From: Velthaea sp965214335 | Lineage (GTDB): Bacteria; Vulcanimicrobiota; Vulcanimicrobiia; Vulcanimicrobiales; Vulcanimicrobiaceae | NCBI GenBank assembly: GCA_965214335.1 | Contig: CBDCBO010000005.1 | Coordinates: forward strand, 806,001-870,000 | DNA length: 64,000 nt | Direction: 5' to 3' | Shown here: positions 20,760-29,287 of the stretch, piece by piece | How positions within the stretch are numbered: the first letter of the stretch is position 1 | How the letters are laid out: each line of letters starts with the position of its first letter | Notes under the pieces: model-generated | Told to the model about the DNA's origin: nothing | What the model saw: only the letters and a program-made list of their open reading frames with translations | Databases searched by the model: none | Translations under genes and position numbers: made by a program

Positions 20760-20869
20760 CCGCGAAACGAAACGCCACCGCCGGCCGGCGGTCATCACCC
20801 CCGCCCGGGCACCGTCCGCTGCGAACGACGCTGAATCGCACTCGTTCTAAAACCGCCGCGGCTCTGTAG

Positions 20870-21451
20870 TTGGGCCATTACTACGATCCGCGTTGCGCTT
20901 CGGAGATCGTTTCGATCGTAGCCGGAGAGTTCTTCGCGACGCTCCGGCCGGTCGTCATCGCAACGGTGCTGGGGTCGTGTGTCGCGGTTTGTCTGCGCGA
21001 CAACGTCCGTGGCGGAGGCGGCATGAATCACTTCATGCTGCCGCTGCCCGCGCCCGGCTCGCGTTTGCTCGACGGTAACGCTGATTCACTGCGTTACGGC
21101 GGATTCGCGATGGAGCAGCTGATCAACGAGTTCGTAAAACGCGGCTCGCAACGCGCCGATCTTTGCGCCAAAGTTTTCGGCGGCGCCGCCGTTGCAACGT
21201 TGCGCGATACCGGAATCGGCCGCATGAATGCCGATTTCGTCACGGCCTATCTGCGGACCGAAGGGATTGCAATCGCGGCGGCGGATCTGGGCGGTCGGCT
21301 TCCGCGCCGGTTGTTGTTCTTCGTTGCGACGGGCGAGGTCCGCGTTCAGTCTCTGCCCCGGCTCGCCGGCGAACGCGTTGGTCCGGGCGAAGCGCAATAC
21401 GTGCGCCGGCTGCTCGGCCGCAAGCCTCGCGTTGAGGTTGACTTGTTCTAA
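20870..21451 (+). CDS. cheD: Chemoreceptor glutamine deamidase CheD
   Basis: A 193-residue CheD that deamidates receptor glutamines and in some bacteria is controlled by CheY or CheC. The catalytic cysteine is in TVLGSCVAVCLRD and the histidine in GGMNHFMLPLP. KVFGGAAV and IGRMNADFV follow as in the family. A TTG at 20870 is taken as start; no better ATG precedes the conserved region. It is 110 bases after cheW. CheR, CheB and CheC are absent here, so adaptation genes must lie elsewhere or be missing. Confidence 0.9.
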   Translation: MGHYYDPRCASEIVSIVAGEFFATLRPVVIATVLGSCVAVCLRDNVRGGGGMNHFMLPLPAPGSRLLDGNADSLRYGGFAMEQLINEFVKRGSQRADLCAKVFGGAAVATLRDTGIGRMNADFVTAYLRTEGIAIAAADLGGRLPRRLLFFVATGEVRVQSLPRLAGERVGPGEAQYVRRLLGRKPRVEVDLF

Positions 21452-21553
21452 AGAATAACCGGCGGCGCGGCGCGGCGCCGTCGCGCCCGCCGGGCAACTT
21501 ACGTTCGATCACGGGCGTCGAAGGGCGTAGATGCACGCTTCGCACGCTCCGGT

Positions 21554-24130
21554 ATGACCGCGCTGTTTCGAGCGTTGGTGCTCGGGCACATCCGCACCAA
21601 TACGCTGCGCACCGCCGTGACGGTTGTCGCCGTGGCGTTGGGCGTCGCCATTGCGCTCGCGATCGACCTTGCCAACGCGACGGCCGTGGCCTCGTTTGCG
21701 TCGAGCGTCAACGTCATTTCAAATCACGTGAACCTGCAGGTGTTGGGCGTCGGTCGGGGCTTCAGCGACCGCGCGTTGGTACGGGTCGAGGGCGTCGCCG
21801 GGGTGACGTATGCGAGCCCGACGATCGAGGATTCGCTCGTGGTGGGCGCTAAGCCGGGCGACGCGTTTTCGGGCGAGGTGTTACGGGTGCTGGGCGTCGA
21901 TCTGCTGCGTCCCTTACCCGGCGAACAGGAAGCGGCGTCGGCCAATCCGGGAGCGCTGGCCCAGACGTCCGGTGCACCCGACCCGTATCTGTTAGTCAAC
22001 GGTCACGGTGCGTTCATCAGCGAGCGCGTCGCCGCCAAGTACGGCTGGGCGCACGGATCGGTGATCCGGGCGCTGGCCGGCGACCGGCCGGTGGCCCTGC
22101 GCGTCGCCGCCGTTATCCCGAGCATTGCCGGTGTCGACTCGAGCGTCGTGTTCGTCGACATCGCGACCGCCCAAGAAATTTTTGAAAAGCTGGGGCGGTT
22201 GGATCGAATCGACCTCATCGTCGATCCGGCGCACCTCGCCGGCGTCGCGCGCGCCGTCGGAAAGGTCATACCGCCGGGCACACGCGCCATCGAGCCCAAA
22301 GTGCGCACCGGCGAAATTCAGCGCATGCTCAGCAGTTTTCAGCTGAACTTGGCGGCGCTTTCCTATATCGCGCTGCTCGTCGGGATGTATCTCATCTACA
22401 ACACCGTGGCGATCTCCGTTGTGGCGCGGCGGCCCGAGATCGGAACGCTGCGCGCACTCGGCGCGACCAAACGCGGAATCTTTGCCGCGTTTCTCGCCGA
22501 AGGCGCGCTCTTCGGCGTCGGCGGATCGATCGCGGGACTTGGGCTGGGCGCCGTTTTGGCACAACTCTCGATCGGCGCTGTTTCGCGAACCGTCGATACG
22601 CTCTACGTGGCCAGCCACGCCGATCATGTGGTGTACGCTCCGCTGGTACTGCTCAAAGCGTTCGTTGTCGGCGTCGTGCTCGCCACGGCCTCAGCCTTCG
22701 TTCCGGCGCTGGAAGCAGCCGGCACGCCACCGGCGGTCGCCATGCGGTCGGCCGGCTACGAGCGGCGAACCAAAGGGCTTGCGGCCCGCTTGGCGCTCAT
22801 CGGCGGCGCCTTGTTAGCGATTGCCTATGCGTTCACGTTCGCCCCGGCGATCGACGATATTCCGCTCTTCGGCTATGCGTCCGGACTACTGATCATCTTC
22901 GGTGGTTCGCTATTCACGCCGCTGTGCATCGGCGGCGTTTCGCGGGCCGGTATCGCGTTCTTTCGACGCCGCTCGGCGCCGGGTCAACTCGCGGCCGCGA
23001 ATCTCGGCGCGTCGCCGGTGCGCAATAGCGTCGCGGTGGCGTCGTTGATGATCGCGATCGCGATGATGGTTTCGATCGCGATCTTGATCGGTTCGTTCCG
23101 CACGACAGTCGTAGCTTGGGCCGACGACACGCTCAAAGCCGATCTGTTCGTGCGCCCACTCGGCCTGCAAGATGCATCGTTCGATGCGCGCTTTTCGCCC
23201 AGTATCGCAAAAACGATCGCACGGCTTCCGGGCGTTGCCGCGGTCGACACGTTTCGTGGCATCGCGATTCCGTTTCGGGGCCGGATCACGACGCTGGGAG
23301 CGGCCGACTTTTCCACCATCGCCGAACGCAACAAACTGCGGTTTATCGGGGTCGCCGACACGCGCGCACTGGCGCGCTCGCTGCCGGGAACGACGCAGGT
23401 GCTCGTAAGCGATCCATTTTCAACCAAGTTCCATATCGGGCGCGGCGATACGTTTCAACTCGACACGCCGGCCGGTCCCACGACCTTTACCGTCGCCGCG
23501 ATTTACAACGACTACTCGAGCGACGCCGGCGTGATGCTCATGGACGCCCGGACGTTTGGCCGGCTGTACCACGATGACTCGGTGAACTCGATTGCCATTT
23601 ATGCCCAACCCGGGATCGATCTGGTTAAGCTGCGCAGCGCGGTCGTGCGCAGCGTTTTGCCGCTGCACGTCGATGCGCAGACGACACGCGAACTGCGTAA
23701 ACTCGTCGTCACCATCTTCAATCGCACGTTTGCCATTACTTATGCGCTGTACGTTATTTCGATTACGATCGCGGTGCTGGGTGTGGTTTCGACGCTATTT
23801 GCGCTAGTGCTCGAACGGCGGCGCGAGATCGGACTTATGCGTTACCTAGGTTTACGCACGCGCGACGTGCGCAGCATGGTGTATTATGAGGCCGCGTTCA
23901 TCGGCTTTTTGGGCGGCGTTCTGGGGGTTATCGTCGGCGTCTTGCTGTCACTGTTACTTATTTTTGTGATCAATCGCCAGGCTTTTGGCTGGTTGATCGA
24001 GCTTACGATGCCCTATGACTTCTTGCTCGAAGCGATCGCGCTCGTCGTCGTTGCGGCGGTGATCGCGGGGATTTATCCGGCCGGAGTCGCGGCGCGCATC
24101 CGGACCGCGGAAGCGGTGCGAGCCGAATGA
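21554..24130 (+). CDS. FtsX/MacB-type ABC permease with two FtsX domains
   Basis: An 858-residue permease of the LolE/DevC/AttFG type. TM1 (TNTLRTAVTVVAVALGVAIA) is followed by an extracytoplasmic MacB_PCD-like domain. Three helices follow near residues 270-400, beginning LAALSYIALLVGMYLIYNTV. A second unit starts at about residue 480 (VRNSVAVASLMIAIAMMVSI) with its own external domain and three final helices. It has no ATPase domain and probably uses the ATPase encoded at 17030-17701. The stop overlaps the ATG of the AttH-like gene. Role in the cell is inferred, not shown. Confidence 0.88.
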   Translation: MTALFRALVLGHIRTNTLRTAVTVVAVALGVAIALAIDLANATAVASFASSVNVISNHVNLQVLGVGRGFSDRALVRVEGVAGVTYASPTIEDSLVVGAKPGDAFSGEVLRVLGVDLLRPLPGEQEAASANPGALAQTSGAPDPYLLVNGHGAFISERVAAKYGWAHGSVIRALAGDRPVALRVAAVIPSIAGVDSSVVFVDIATAQEIFEKLGRLDRIDLIVDPAHLAGVARAVGKVIPPGTRAIEPKVRTGEIQRMLSSFQLNLAALSYIALLVGMYLIYNTVAISVVARRPEIGTLRALGATKRGIFAAFLAEGALFGVGGSIAGLGLGAVLAQLSIGAVSRTVDTLYVASHADHVVYAPLVLLKAFVVGVVLATASAFVPALEAAGTPPAVAMRSAGYERRTKGLAARLALIGGALLAIAYAFTFAPAIDDIPLFGYASGLLIIFGGSLFTPLCIGGVSRAGIAFFRRRSAPGQLAAANLGASPVRNSVAVASLMIAIAMMVSIAILIGSFRTTVVAWADDTLKADLFVRPLGLQDASFDARFSPSIAKTIARLPGVAAVDTFRGIAIPFRGRITTLGAADFSTIAERNKLRFIGVADTRALARSLPGTTQVLVSDPFSTKFHIGRGDTFQLDTPAGPTTFTVAAIYNDYSSDAGVMLMDARTFGRLYHDDSVNSIAIYAQPGIDLVKLRSAVVRSVLPLHVDAQTTRELRKLVVTIFNRTFAITYALYVISITIAVLGVVSTLFALVLERRREIGLMRYLGLRTRDVRSMVYYEAAFIGFLGGVLGVIVGVLLSLLLIFVINRQAFGWLIELTMPYDFLLEAIALVVVAAVIAGIYPAGVAARIRTAEAVRAE

Positions 24131-25293
24131 TGCGCAGATTCAGCCGTCGACGAGCCGGCGCGGCGTCCGCGTTCGTGCTGACCCTTACGATGTTGTTCGG
24201 GCTCGCCGGGGTGCACAATCGCAGCGCCGCGGCGCCGCCCGGTTTACCGGCGCGCCTCACCGGTCAACCCGCATTCGAGACGGCGAATCATCCGTATCGT
24301 TTCGTCTTTCCGCGCGATCATGCGGCGCACTTCGGCTACCAGTCGGAATGGTGGTACTATACCGGACACGTTCGGGCTCGCGATGGGCGGCGCTTCGGCT
24401 ACGAGTTGACCTTTTTTCGCGTTGGTTTACGGCCTGGTGATCCGCGCCCGCCGAGCGGGCAGAGCGCCTGGCGCGGCAATCAACTTTACCCGGCGCACTT
24501 TGCGCTAACGGACGAGCACGGCGGACAATTCGTTCATTTCGAGCGGCTGGCGCGCGAGGCGCTCGGCGCTGGGTCGGCGTCGGACCGTACGCTCGACGTG
24601 CACGTCGATGACTGGACGTTGCGCGGCAGCGAACCATTTCGTATGTACGCGCAGGCCGGCGGAGACGCGATCCGGTTCGAGCAACTGGCGCAGAAACCAC
24701 CGGCCATACACGGTCACGACGGGATCTCGGTCAAGGCCGCGTGCGCTACGTGCGCTTCGCATTATTATTCGATGACGCGGTTGCGGACCAGCGGAACGCT
24801 CGTTTACGGCGGACAGCGTTTGAGCGTCGACGGCCTGTCCTGGATGGATCATGAATTCGGTTCCGATGAATTACAGACGAGTCAAGCGGGCTGGGATTGG
24901 TTCGCGGTGCAGCTCGACGACCGGCGCGAGCTCATGCTCTACCGGCTGCGGCAGAAAGATGGTTCGATCACACCGCAATCGAGCGGGTCGCTCATCGATG
25001 CCGACGGCCGGGTGACGCATCTGGCGTTGCGCGATTTCACAACCGAGGCCAGTGCGAATTGGAAGTCACCGCATACGGGCGGTGTCTATCCCAGCCGCTG
25101 GCGGGTGCGCATTCCCAAGGCCCATGTCGACATCGTGCTGCAGCCGACGGTTGCCGATCAGGAACTCGCCAATACCACCGGCGGAGTATCGTATTGGGAG
25201 GGCGCGGTCGATGCGCTCGATGCGGCGACGCAGCGGCCGCTCGGAGTCGGCTACGTCGAGCTTACCGGCTATGCGGGGGCAATCTCGCTCTAA
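24127..25293 (+). CDS. AttH / carotenoid 1,2-hydratase-like lipocalin-domain exported protein
   Basis: A 388-residue protein with a signal sequence (FVLTLTMLFGLAGVHN), then the CrtC/AttH hallmark FGYQSEWWYYTGHVRARDGR and GYELTFFRVGLRPGD. SWMDHEFGSDEL and GWDWFAVQLDD are further conserved blocks. In other bacteria attH lies with attE (ATPase) and attFG (FtsX permeases), as here if the ATPase at 17030 is counted. Family members include hydratases acting on hydrophobic isoprenoids, but no activity can be assigned. Its ATG overlaps the permease stop. Confidence 0.88.
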   Translation: MMRRFSRRRAGAASAFVLTLTMLFGLAGVHNRSAAAPPGLPARLTGQPAFETANHPYRFVFPRDHAAHFGYQSEWWYYTGHVRARDGRRFGYELTFFRVGLRPGDPRPPSGQSAWRGNQLYPAHFALTDEHGGQFVHFERLAREALGAGSASDRTLDVHVDDWTLRGSEPFRMYAQAGGDAIRFEQLAQKPPAIHGHDGISVKAACATCASHYYSMTRLRTSGTLVYGGQRLSVDGLSWMDHEFGSDELQTSQAGWDWFAVQLDDRRELMLYRLRQKDGSITPQSSGSLIDADGRVTHLALRDFTTEASANWKSPHTGGVYPSRWRVRIPKAHVDIVLQPTVADQELANTTGGVSYWEGAVDALDAATQRPLGVGYVELTGYAGAISL

Positions 25294-25314
25294 GCCGGCC
25301 GGCACGGAAAATCG

Positions 25315-26397
25315 CTACAGCTTCGGAACCGCCGCCAGGTAAGCACTGTGGGCAAAGGTCTTGAACTGGTTTAATCCGGTCGGTGTCAGGGTCCAGCCGC
25401 GGCCGCCCTGGGCATCGAAATACATGATGCCTTTGATGTTGGGAAACGTAGCGGCGAGGATCGCATCGGCGCCGCTGAACCAGGTCGCCTGATTCGTCGC
25501 GATGGTCGCCGTTTCGGCGGCGAGGATCGGTTTTGCCGACAGCGATGTCAACGTTGCATACATCGCCGCGTACGTTTGCGTAAACGTTTCCCCGGCAGTG
25601 GGCGCATAGATGTCGGAGCCGACCCAATCGACGGCAGCGTCACCGGGGAAATACGGCGCGAGCGTTGCCGCTTGATGCGCGTAGCGCGTGCTGGGCGTCC
25701 ATAGCCAAACCACGTTCGTTACGCTTTGCGCTGCGAATACCGCGCGAATGTGCTGCCACGCTGCGACAAAATGCGTGGGGTCGAAATAGCCGCCCGGCAG
25801 ATCGGTCGCGGCGTCCCAGCACGCCGTGCGCGAGTTCGCCGTAACCGGCAAATCCATCTCCCAAAACCAGCGTAGGAAGAGCGGATGGCCGTACGCCTTG
25901 ATCGCCGTGGCCGTCGCGATGATGTCGGAGTCATGCGTTCCGGCGGCGACCGACGCATTCGAGTACGCGCAGTTCCAGGCAACGACGGGAATACGATTGT
26001 GCGCCGCATCGTCGGCTTCTTGCGCGGCTGGGAAGTGAGTGTTCCATCCGTAGTAGTGATCGTCGAGCGCCAGCGTGCGGCCGATCTGCGCTTCGAGGGC
26101 CGCGACCCGCTGGGCTCCCGTTTGATGTAATTGCGGCGCCGGATCGACTTGCGCACCAAGATAAATGCTGCCGGCCGGCGGTTCGAGCACCAGCGCCTTG
26201 AGGCCGGGCTTCACCGATGCCGCGGTGCTCCGACCGACACGCTCGTTGGTCGCCGCCGCCGAATCCAACCCATCCGTCGATCGCGCCGAAGGGAGGGCGT
26301 TCGAAGCGGCGCCGCCGCAAGCAGCAAGACTCGTAACAATCGCAATAGAGGCAACGAGCGCACGCACAGCTGACGGCATTTCTGAAATCCTTCGCAC
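25315..26397 (-). CDS. GH26-like glycoside hydrolase lipoprotein
   Basis: A 360-residue exported protein. The N-terminus ends in a lipobox (VTSLAAC|GG). After a Ser/Ala linker comes a TIM-barrel of the GH26 mannanase/glucanase type: IYLGAQVDP, RIPVVAWNCAYSN, LFLRWFWEMDLP with the likely acid/base Glu, VVWLWTPSTRY, DWVGSDIYAP, ILAAETATI with the likely nucleophile Glu, and IMYFDAQGGRGW. GH26 enzymes usually read R-x-x-HEMNG at the acid/base site; FWEMD here is a variant, so substrate may differ. The gene is convergent with the AttH-like gene and divergent from msrA. Confidence 0.82.
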   Translation of the reverse strand: MRRISEMPSAVRALVASIAIVTSLAACGGAASNALPSARSTDGLDSAAATNERVGRSTAASVKPGLKALVLEPPAGSIYLGAQVDPAPQLHQTGAQRVAALEAQIGRTLALDDHYYGWNTHFPAAQEADDAAHNRIPVVAWNCAYSNASVAAGTHDSDIIATATAIKAYGHPLFLRWFWEMDLPVTANSRTACWDAATDLPGGYFDPTHFVAAWQHIRAVFAAQSVTNVVWLWTPSTRYAHQAATLAPYFPGDAAVDWVGSDIYAPTAGETFTQTYAAMYATLTSLSAKPILAAETATIATNQATWFSGADAILAATFPNIKGIMYFDAQGGRGWTLTPTGLNQFKTFAHSAYLAAVPKL

Positions 26398-26664
26398 ATG
26401 ACCGGGGTTGAATCAAGGTTCAGAACGGCCGAACGTACGGTAAACATGAGGGTTTGTGCGCTAAGCGCGGGCTTCTGTGCTGCGGCTCCCACAAATGTCA
26501 CCATACGCGTGGTGGGGACACAATGGTGATGAACTCTTACGTCGGGTGCCGGCGGGCGATCCGTTGGCTGCGGCTCCGGTGTGCTCGGCGGGTAACCGCC
26601 GGGCTACGTTCTTTGTAAGCCGGCTTGCAGCGCCGTCTAAACCCAGTCGAGTAGCGTTAGGAGT

Positions 26665-27324
26665 ATGATGAAGACTGGAATCGCAGGCCGCACGTTTTCG
26701 GCAGGGATGGCCGCCGCCGGGCTGGCGCTGCTGCTCGCCGTGCCGGGCACCGCGCAAGCCCAACCCAAAACGGGAGCCGCGCACCTCGAGACGGCGGTGT
26801 TGGCCGGCGGTTGTTTCTGGGGACTTGAAGCGGTGTTCGAGCGGCTCAACGGCGTCTCGAATGTGGTGTCCGGTTATTCGGGCGGGGAAGCCGCCACGGC
26901 GCATTACGAAACGGTGAGCACCGGCACGACCGGACACGCCGAGTCGGTACAAATTACGTACGATCCGGCGCGCATTTCGTACGCCATGTTGCTCAACGTG
27001 TACTTCGCGGTTGCGACCGATCCGACGGAACTCGACCGGCAGGGTCCGGATGAGGGAACGCAATACCGGTCAGAAATTTTCTACACGAGTCCCCAGCAAA
27101 AGCGGGTAGCCCAAAAGACGATCGCGGCATTGAGCGCGGCGCACACATTTGCAGCGCCGATCGTAACCAAGGTCGAAGGGTTGCGCGGCTTCTATCCGGC
27201 CGAAGCGTATCATCAGCACTTCTACGATCGCAATCCAAGCTATCCGTATATCGTTTACAACGACAAACCCAAAGTCGAGCAGTTGCACGCGAAGTTTTCG
27301 GCGCTCGTGCGATCAGAAAATTAG
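26665..27324 (+). CDS. msrA: Exported peptide methionine sulfoxide reductase MsrA
   Basis: A 219-residue MsrA with a signal peptide (residues 1-32, ending AQAQ), so it acts outside the cytoplasm. The catalytic motif AGGCFWGLEAVFE has its cysteine at C50. VVSGYSGGEA, HYETVSTGTTGHAESVQITYDP and EAYHQHFYDRN are all conserved. It reduces S-methionine sulfoxide in envelope proteins. Its reductant could be supplied by a TlpA-like protein such as that at 8652. GTTAGGAGT lies just before the ATG. Confidence 0.95.
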   Translation: MMKTGIAGRTFSAGMAAAGLALLLAVPGTAQAQPKTGAAHLETAVLAGGCFWGLEAVFERLNGVSNVVSGYSGGEAATAHYETVSTGTTGHAESVQITYDPARISYAMLLNVYFAVATDPTELDRQGPDEGTQYRSEIFYTSPQQKRVAQKTIAALSAAHTFAAPIVTKVEGLRGFYPAEAYHQHFYDRNPSYPYIVYNDKPKVEQLHAKFSALVRSEN

Positions 27325-27398
27325 GAAATACCGTCGTTCAAGCTGACTGACTCGGCAGGCGACGCTCGACGAAGCGACATGCGTGGACCCGGCGCGAG

Positions 27399-27415
27399 CG
27401 GCTTATCGTAAGCCG
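27399..27415. terminator. Short hairpin between msrA and the DoxX gene
   Basis: A perfect 7-bp stem (CGGCTTA with TAAGCCG) around a TCG loop overlaps the last codons of the convergent DoxX gene and lies 75 bases after msrA. No T-run follows on either strand, so a terminator role is only suggested by position. Confidence 0.3.
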
Positions 27416-27804
27416 TTCGTGCGCTCCGCGTTGGGTGTCAACAAAGCGCGGAAGTTCGCACGAAAGCCGAACGCCACGATGAACCACAGCACGGTTGCAA
27501 CGAGGCCCGGCGCAATGCCGCCGGGATCCATCGTGAGGTGGAAGTTCAAGATGTTGATGAGAATTGCGGCCAGCACCACGAGCGCCAGTGGAACGAAACG
27601 GTCGGCCAGCAGCAGCAACCCGGCGACGAGTTGCAGTGCGAAAATCAATATCATAAAGCCGGAGCCGGAAACGGCCGTAAGAAACTGCATGGCGAATGCC
27701 GATGACGGTGGCGGTTGCTTCAAAAAATGAAGGAAGCCGTTGGCACCAAAGACGGTGAACATGACGCCGAGCAGATAACGGGCAATGGTGGCGGCAAGTT
27801 GCAT
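27403..27804 (-). CDS. DoxX-family membrane protein
   Basis: A 133-residue protein with four predicted helices. It begins AATIARYLLGVMFTVFGANG, the usual DoxX start with an Arg and a Phe-Gly-x-Asn-Gly turn. Further helices are FMILIFALQLVAGLLLLADR, PLALVVLAAILINIL and GLVATVLWFIVAFGF. DoxX proteins are small inner-membrane proteins, some associated with oxidoreductases; the function here is unknown. It is convergent with msrA. Confidence 0.82.
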   Translation of the reverse strand: MQLAATIARYLLGVMFTVFGANGFLHFLKQPPPSSAFAMQFLTAVSGSGFMILIFALQLVAGLLLLADRFVPLALVVLAAILINILNFHLTMDPGGIAPGLVATVLWFIVAFGFRANFRALLTPNAERTNGLR

Positions 27805-27916
27805 ACATATCCTCTTGGCCGAATTCGCGTCGTCGGTAACACGTCTCGAGTAAGACTATAGCCCGAGAAACGTATCGTATGGAAATGGGTTGCGGGTAGA
27901 TCGAGCGCGCTTTGCG

Positions 27917-29170
27917 TTACGTTGCCCGGGTGAAGTCGATCGCGCGGCGCTCACCGGCCAACAGTGTAAAGACAATCACAGCCGCGAAGACGACGACCAT
28001 GATAATCGCTAACGCTTCGGCGTAGTTCGCTCCGCCGGCCGGGGTTACGAAGTGGGTTGCGAACGCGGCTTCGATTTGCGCGGCCGGCGCCGAGGTGAGA
28101 TTGCCCAATTGGTAGGTAAACCCGGGAAATGTGCCGCGGACGTCGCCCGGCGACAGCTCGTTGAGATGCACGGGAATAACACCCCAGGCACCCTGCACGA
28201 AGAACTGCATGACGAATCCGCCGATCGCGAGCAGCGCGACGTTCGGCGCGAACGCCCAGAGCGGAATCGCCAGCATGCCGCAGGCAGCTGCCGTAACGAT
28301 CATGCGTTTGCGTCCGAAGCGTTGCGACAAGAAGCCAAAGAGGGTACCGCCCAAAATAGCGCCGATCTGTACGAAGATCGTGACTTGCGAGCGCAGCGCC
28401 GACGAAAAGCCGCGCTGCTTTTCTAAAAAGGTCGGATACAGATCTTGGGTTCCGTGCGACATGTAGTTAAATGCCGTCATGAGGAGGATGGCCGAGATGA
28501 AGATCCACGGTTTTTGCAGGAAGGCTTTCCATAGGCCGCCGCGCGCAGCGAGCGGCTTGGATCGACCGGCCACGAACGTCGGCGATTCTTTGACGAACGC
28601 GCGGATGTAGAACACCAGCAGCGCCGGCAACACGCCGACGATGAAGAGCGGGCGCCAAGCATGCTCGCCGAAATACGAAGAGAAAATCCAGAAGGCTAAA
28701 GCGGCGAGCAGAAATCCGGTCGCGTAGCCTTGTTGCAGAACGCCGGACGCTAAGCCGCGGGCTTGGGTCGGTAGCGATTCGAGTGCGAGCGCCGCACCGA
28801 CGCCCCATTCGCCGCCCATGCCGATGCCGTACAGCGCGCGCAGCAAAACAAAGATGGTAAAATTCGGCGCGAACGCGGTCAGCACTTCCATGAGCGAGTA
28901 GAAGCCGATGTTGAGCATCAACGGGCCGCGCCGGCCGAATCGATCGGCGATGATTCCGAAGACGAGCGCGCCGAGCGGCCGCAGCATCAGGGTGATCGTG
29001 TTCGCGAAAATAACGGCCGGCAGCGGGACATTGAATTCCGCCGCGATGCGCGCGAATAAGAAGACGACGAGAAAAAAATCGAACGCATCGAGCGTCCAGC
29101 CCAGGAAGCTGCCCAAAAACGCGTTGCGTTGGTCGCGCGTCAACGAACGAAAAATGGCGATCGGTCCCAC
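27917..29170 (-). CDS. MFS transporter, sialate/carboxylate:H+ symporter-like
   Basis: A 417-residue twelve-helix carrier of the sugar/carboxylate type related to NanT and JEN-like proteins. Motifs are GWTLDAFDFFLVVFLF in TM1, the loop 2-3 signature GIIADRFGRRGPLM and GIGMGGEWGVGAALALE in TM4. The start is GTG at 29170, preceded by AAAAGGAG; longer versions add only Arg-rich residues. The likely substrate is a monocarboxylate or sugar acid, but it is not determined by the sequence. No catabolic partner is adjacent. Confidence 0.9.
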   Translation of the reverse strand: MGPIAIFRSLTRDQRNAFLGSFLGWTLDAFDFFLVVFLFARIAAEFNVPLPAVIFANTITLMLRPLGALVFGIIADRFGRRGPLMLNIGFYSLMEVLTAFAPNFTIFVLLRALYGIGMGGEWGVGAALALESLPTQARGLASGVLQQGYATGFLLAALAFWIFSSYFGEHAWRPLFIVGVLPALLVFYIRAFVKESPTFVAGRSKPLAARGGLWKAFLQKPWIFISAILLMTAFNYMSHGTQDLYPTFLEKQRGFSSALRSQVTIFVQIGAILGGTLFGFLSQRFGRKRMIVTAAACGMLAIPLWAFAPNVALLAIGGFVMQFFVQGAWGVIPVHLNELSPGDVRGTFPGFTYQLGNLTSAPAAQIEAAFATHFVTPAGGANYAEALAIIMVVVFAAVIVFTLLAGERRAIDFTRAT

Positions 29171-29287
29171 GTCAAAACTCCTTTTGCGGCGCTGGGCACG
29201 CAACGTCCGGCGTCCGTACGCCGACCCTCATTCCCAACGCAAACCCGTCTTTACTCTTCGTTCCGCTCCCGGGTTGAGCCAACGTCG

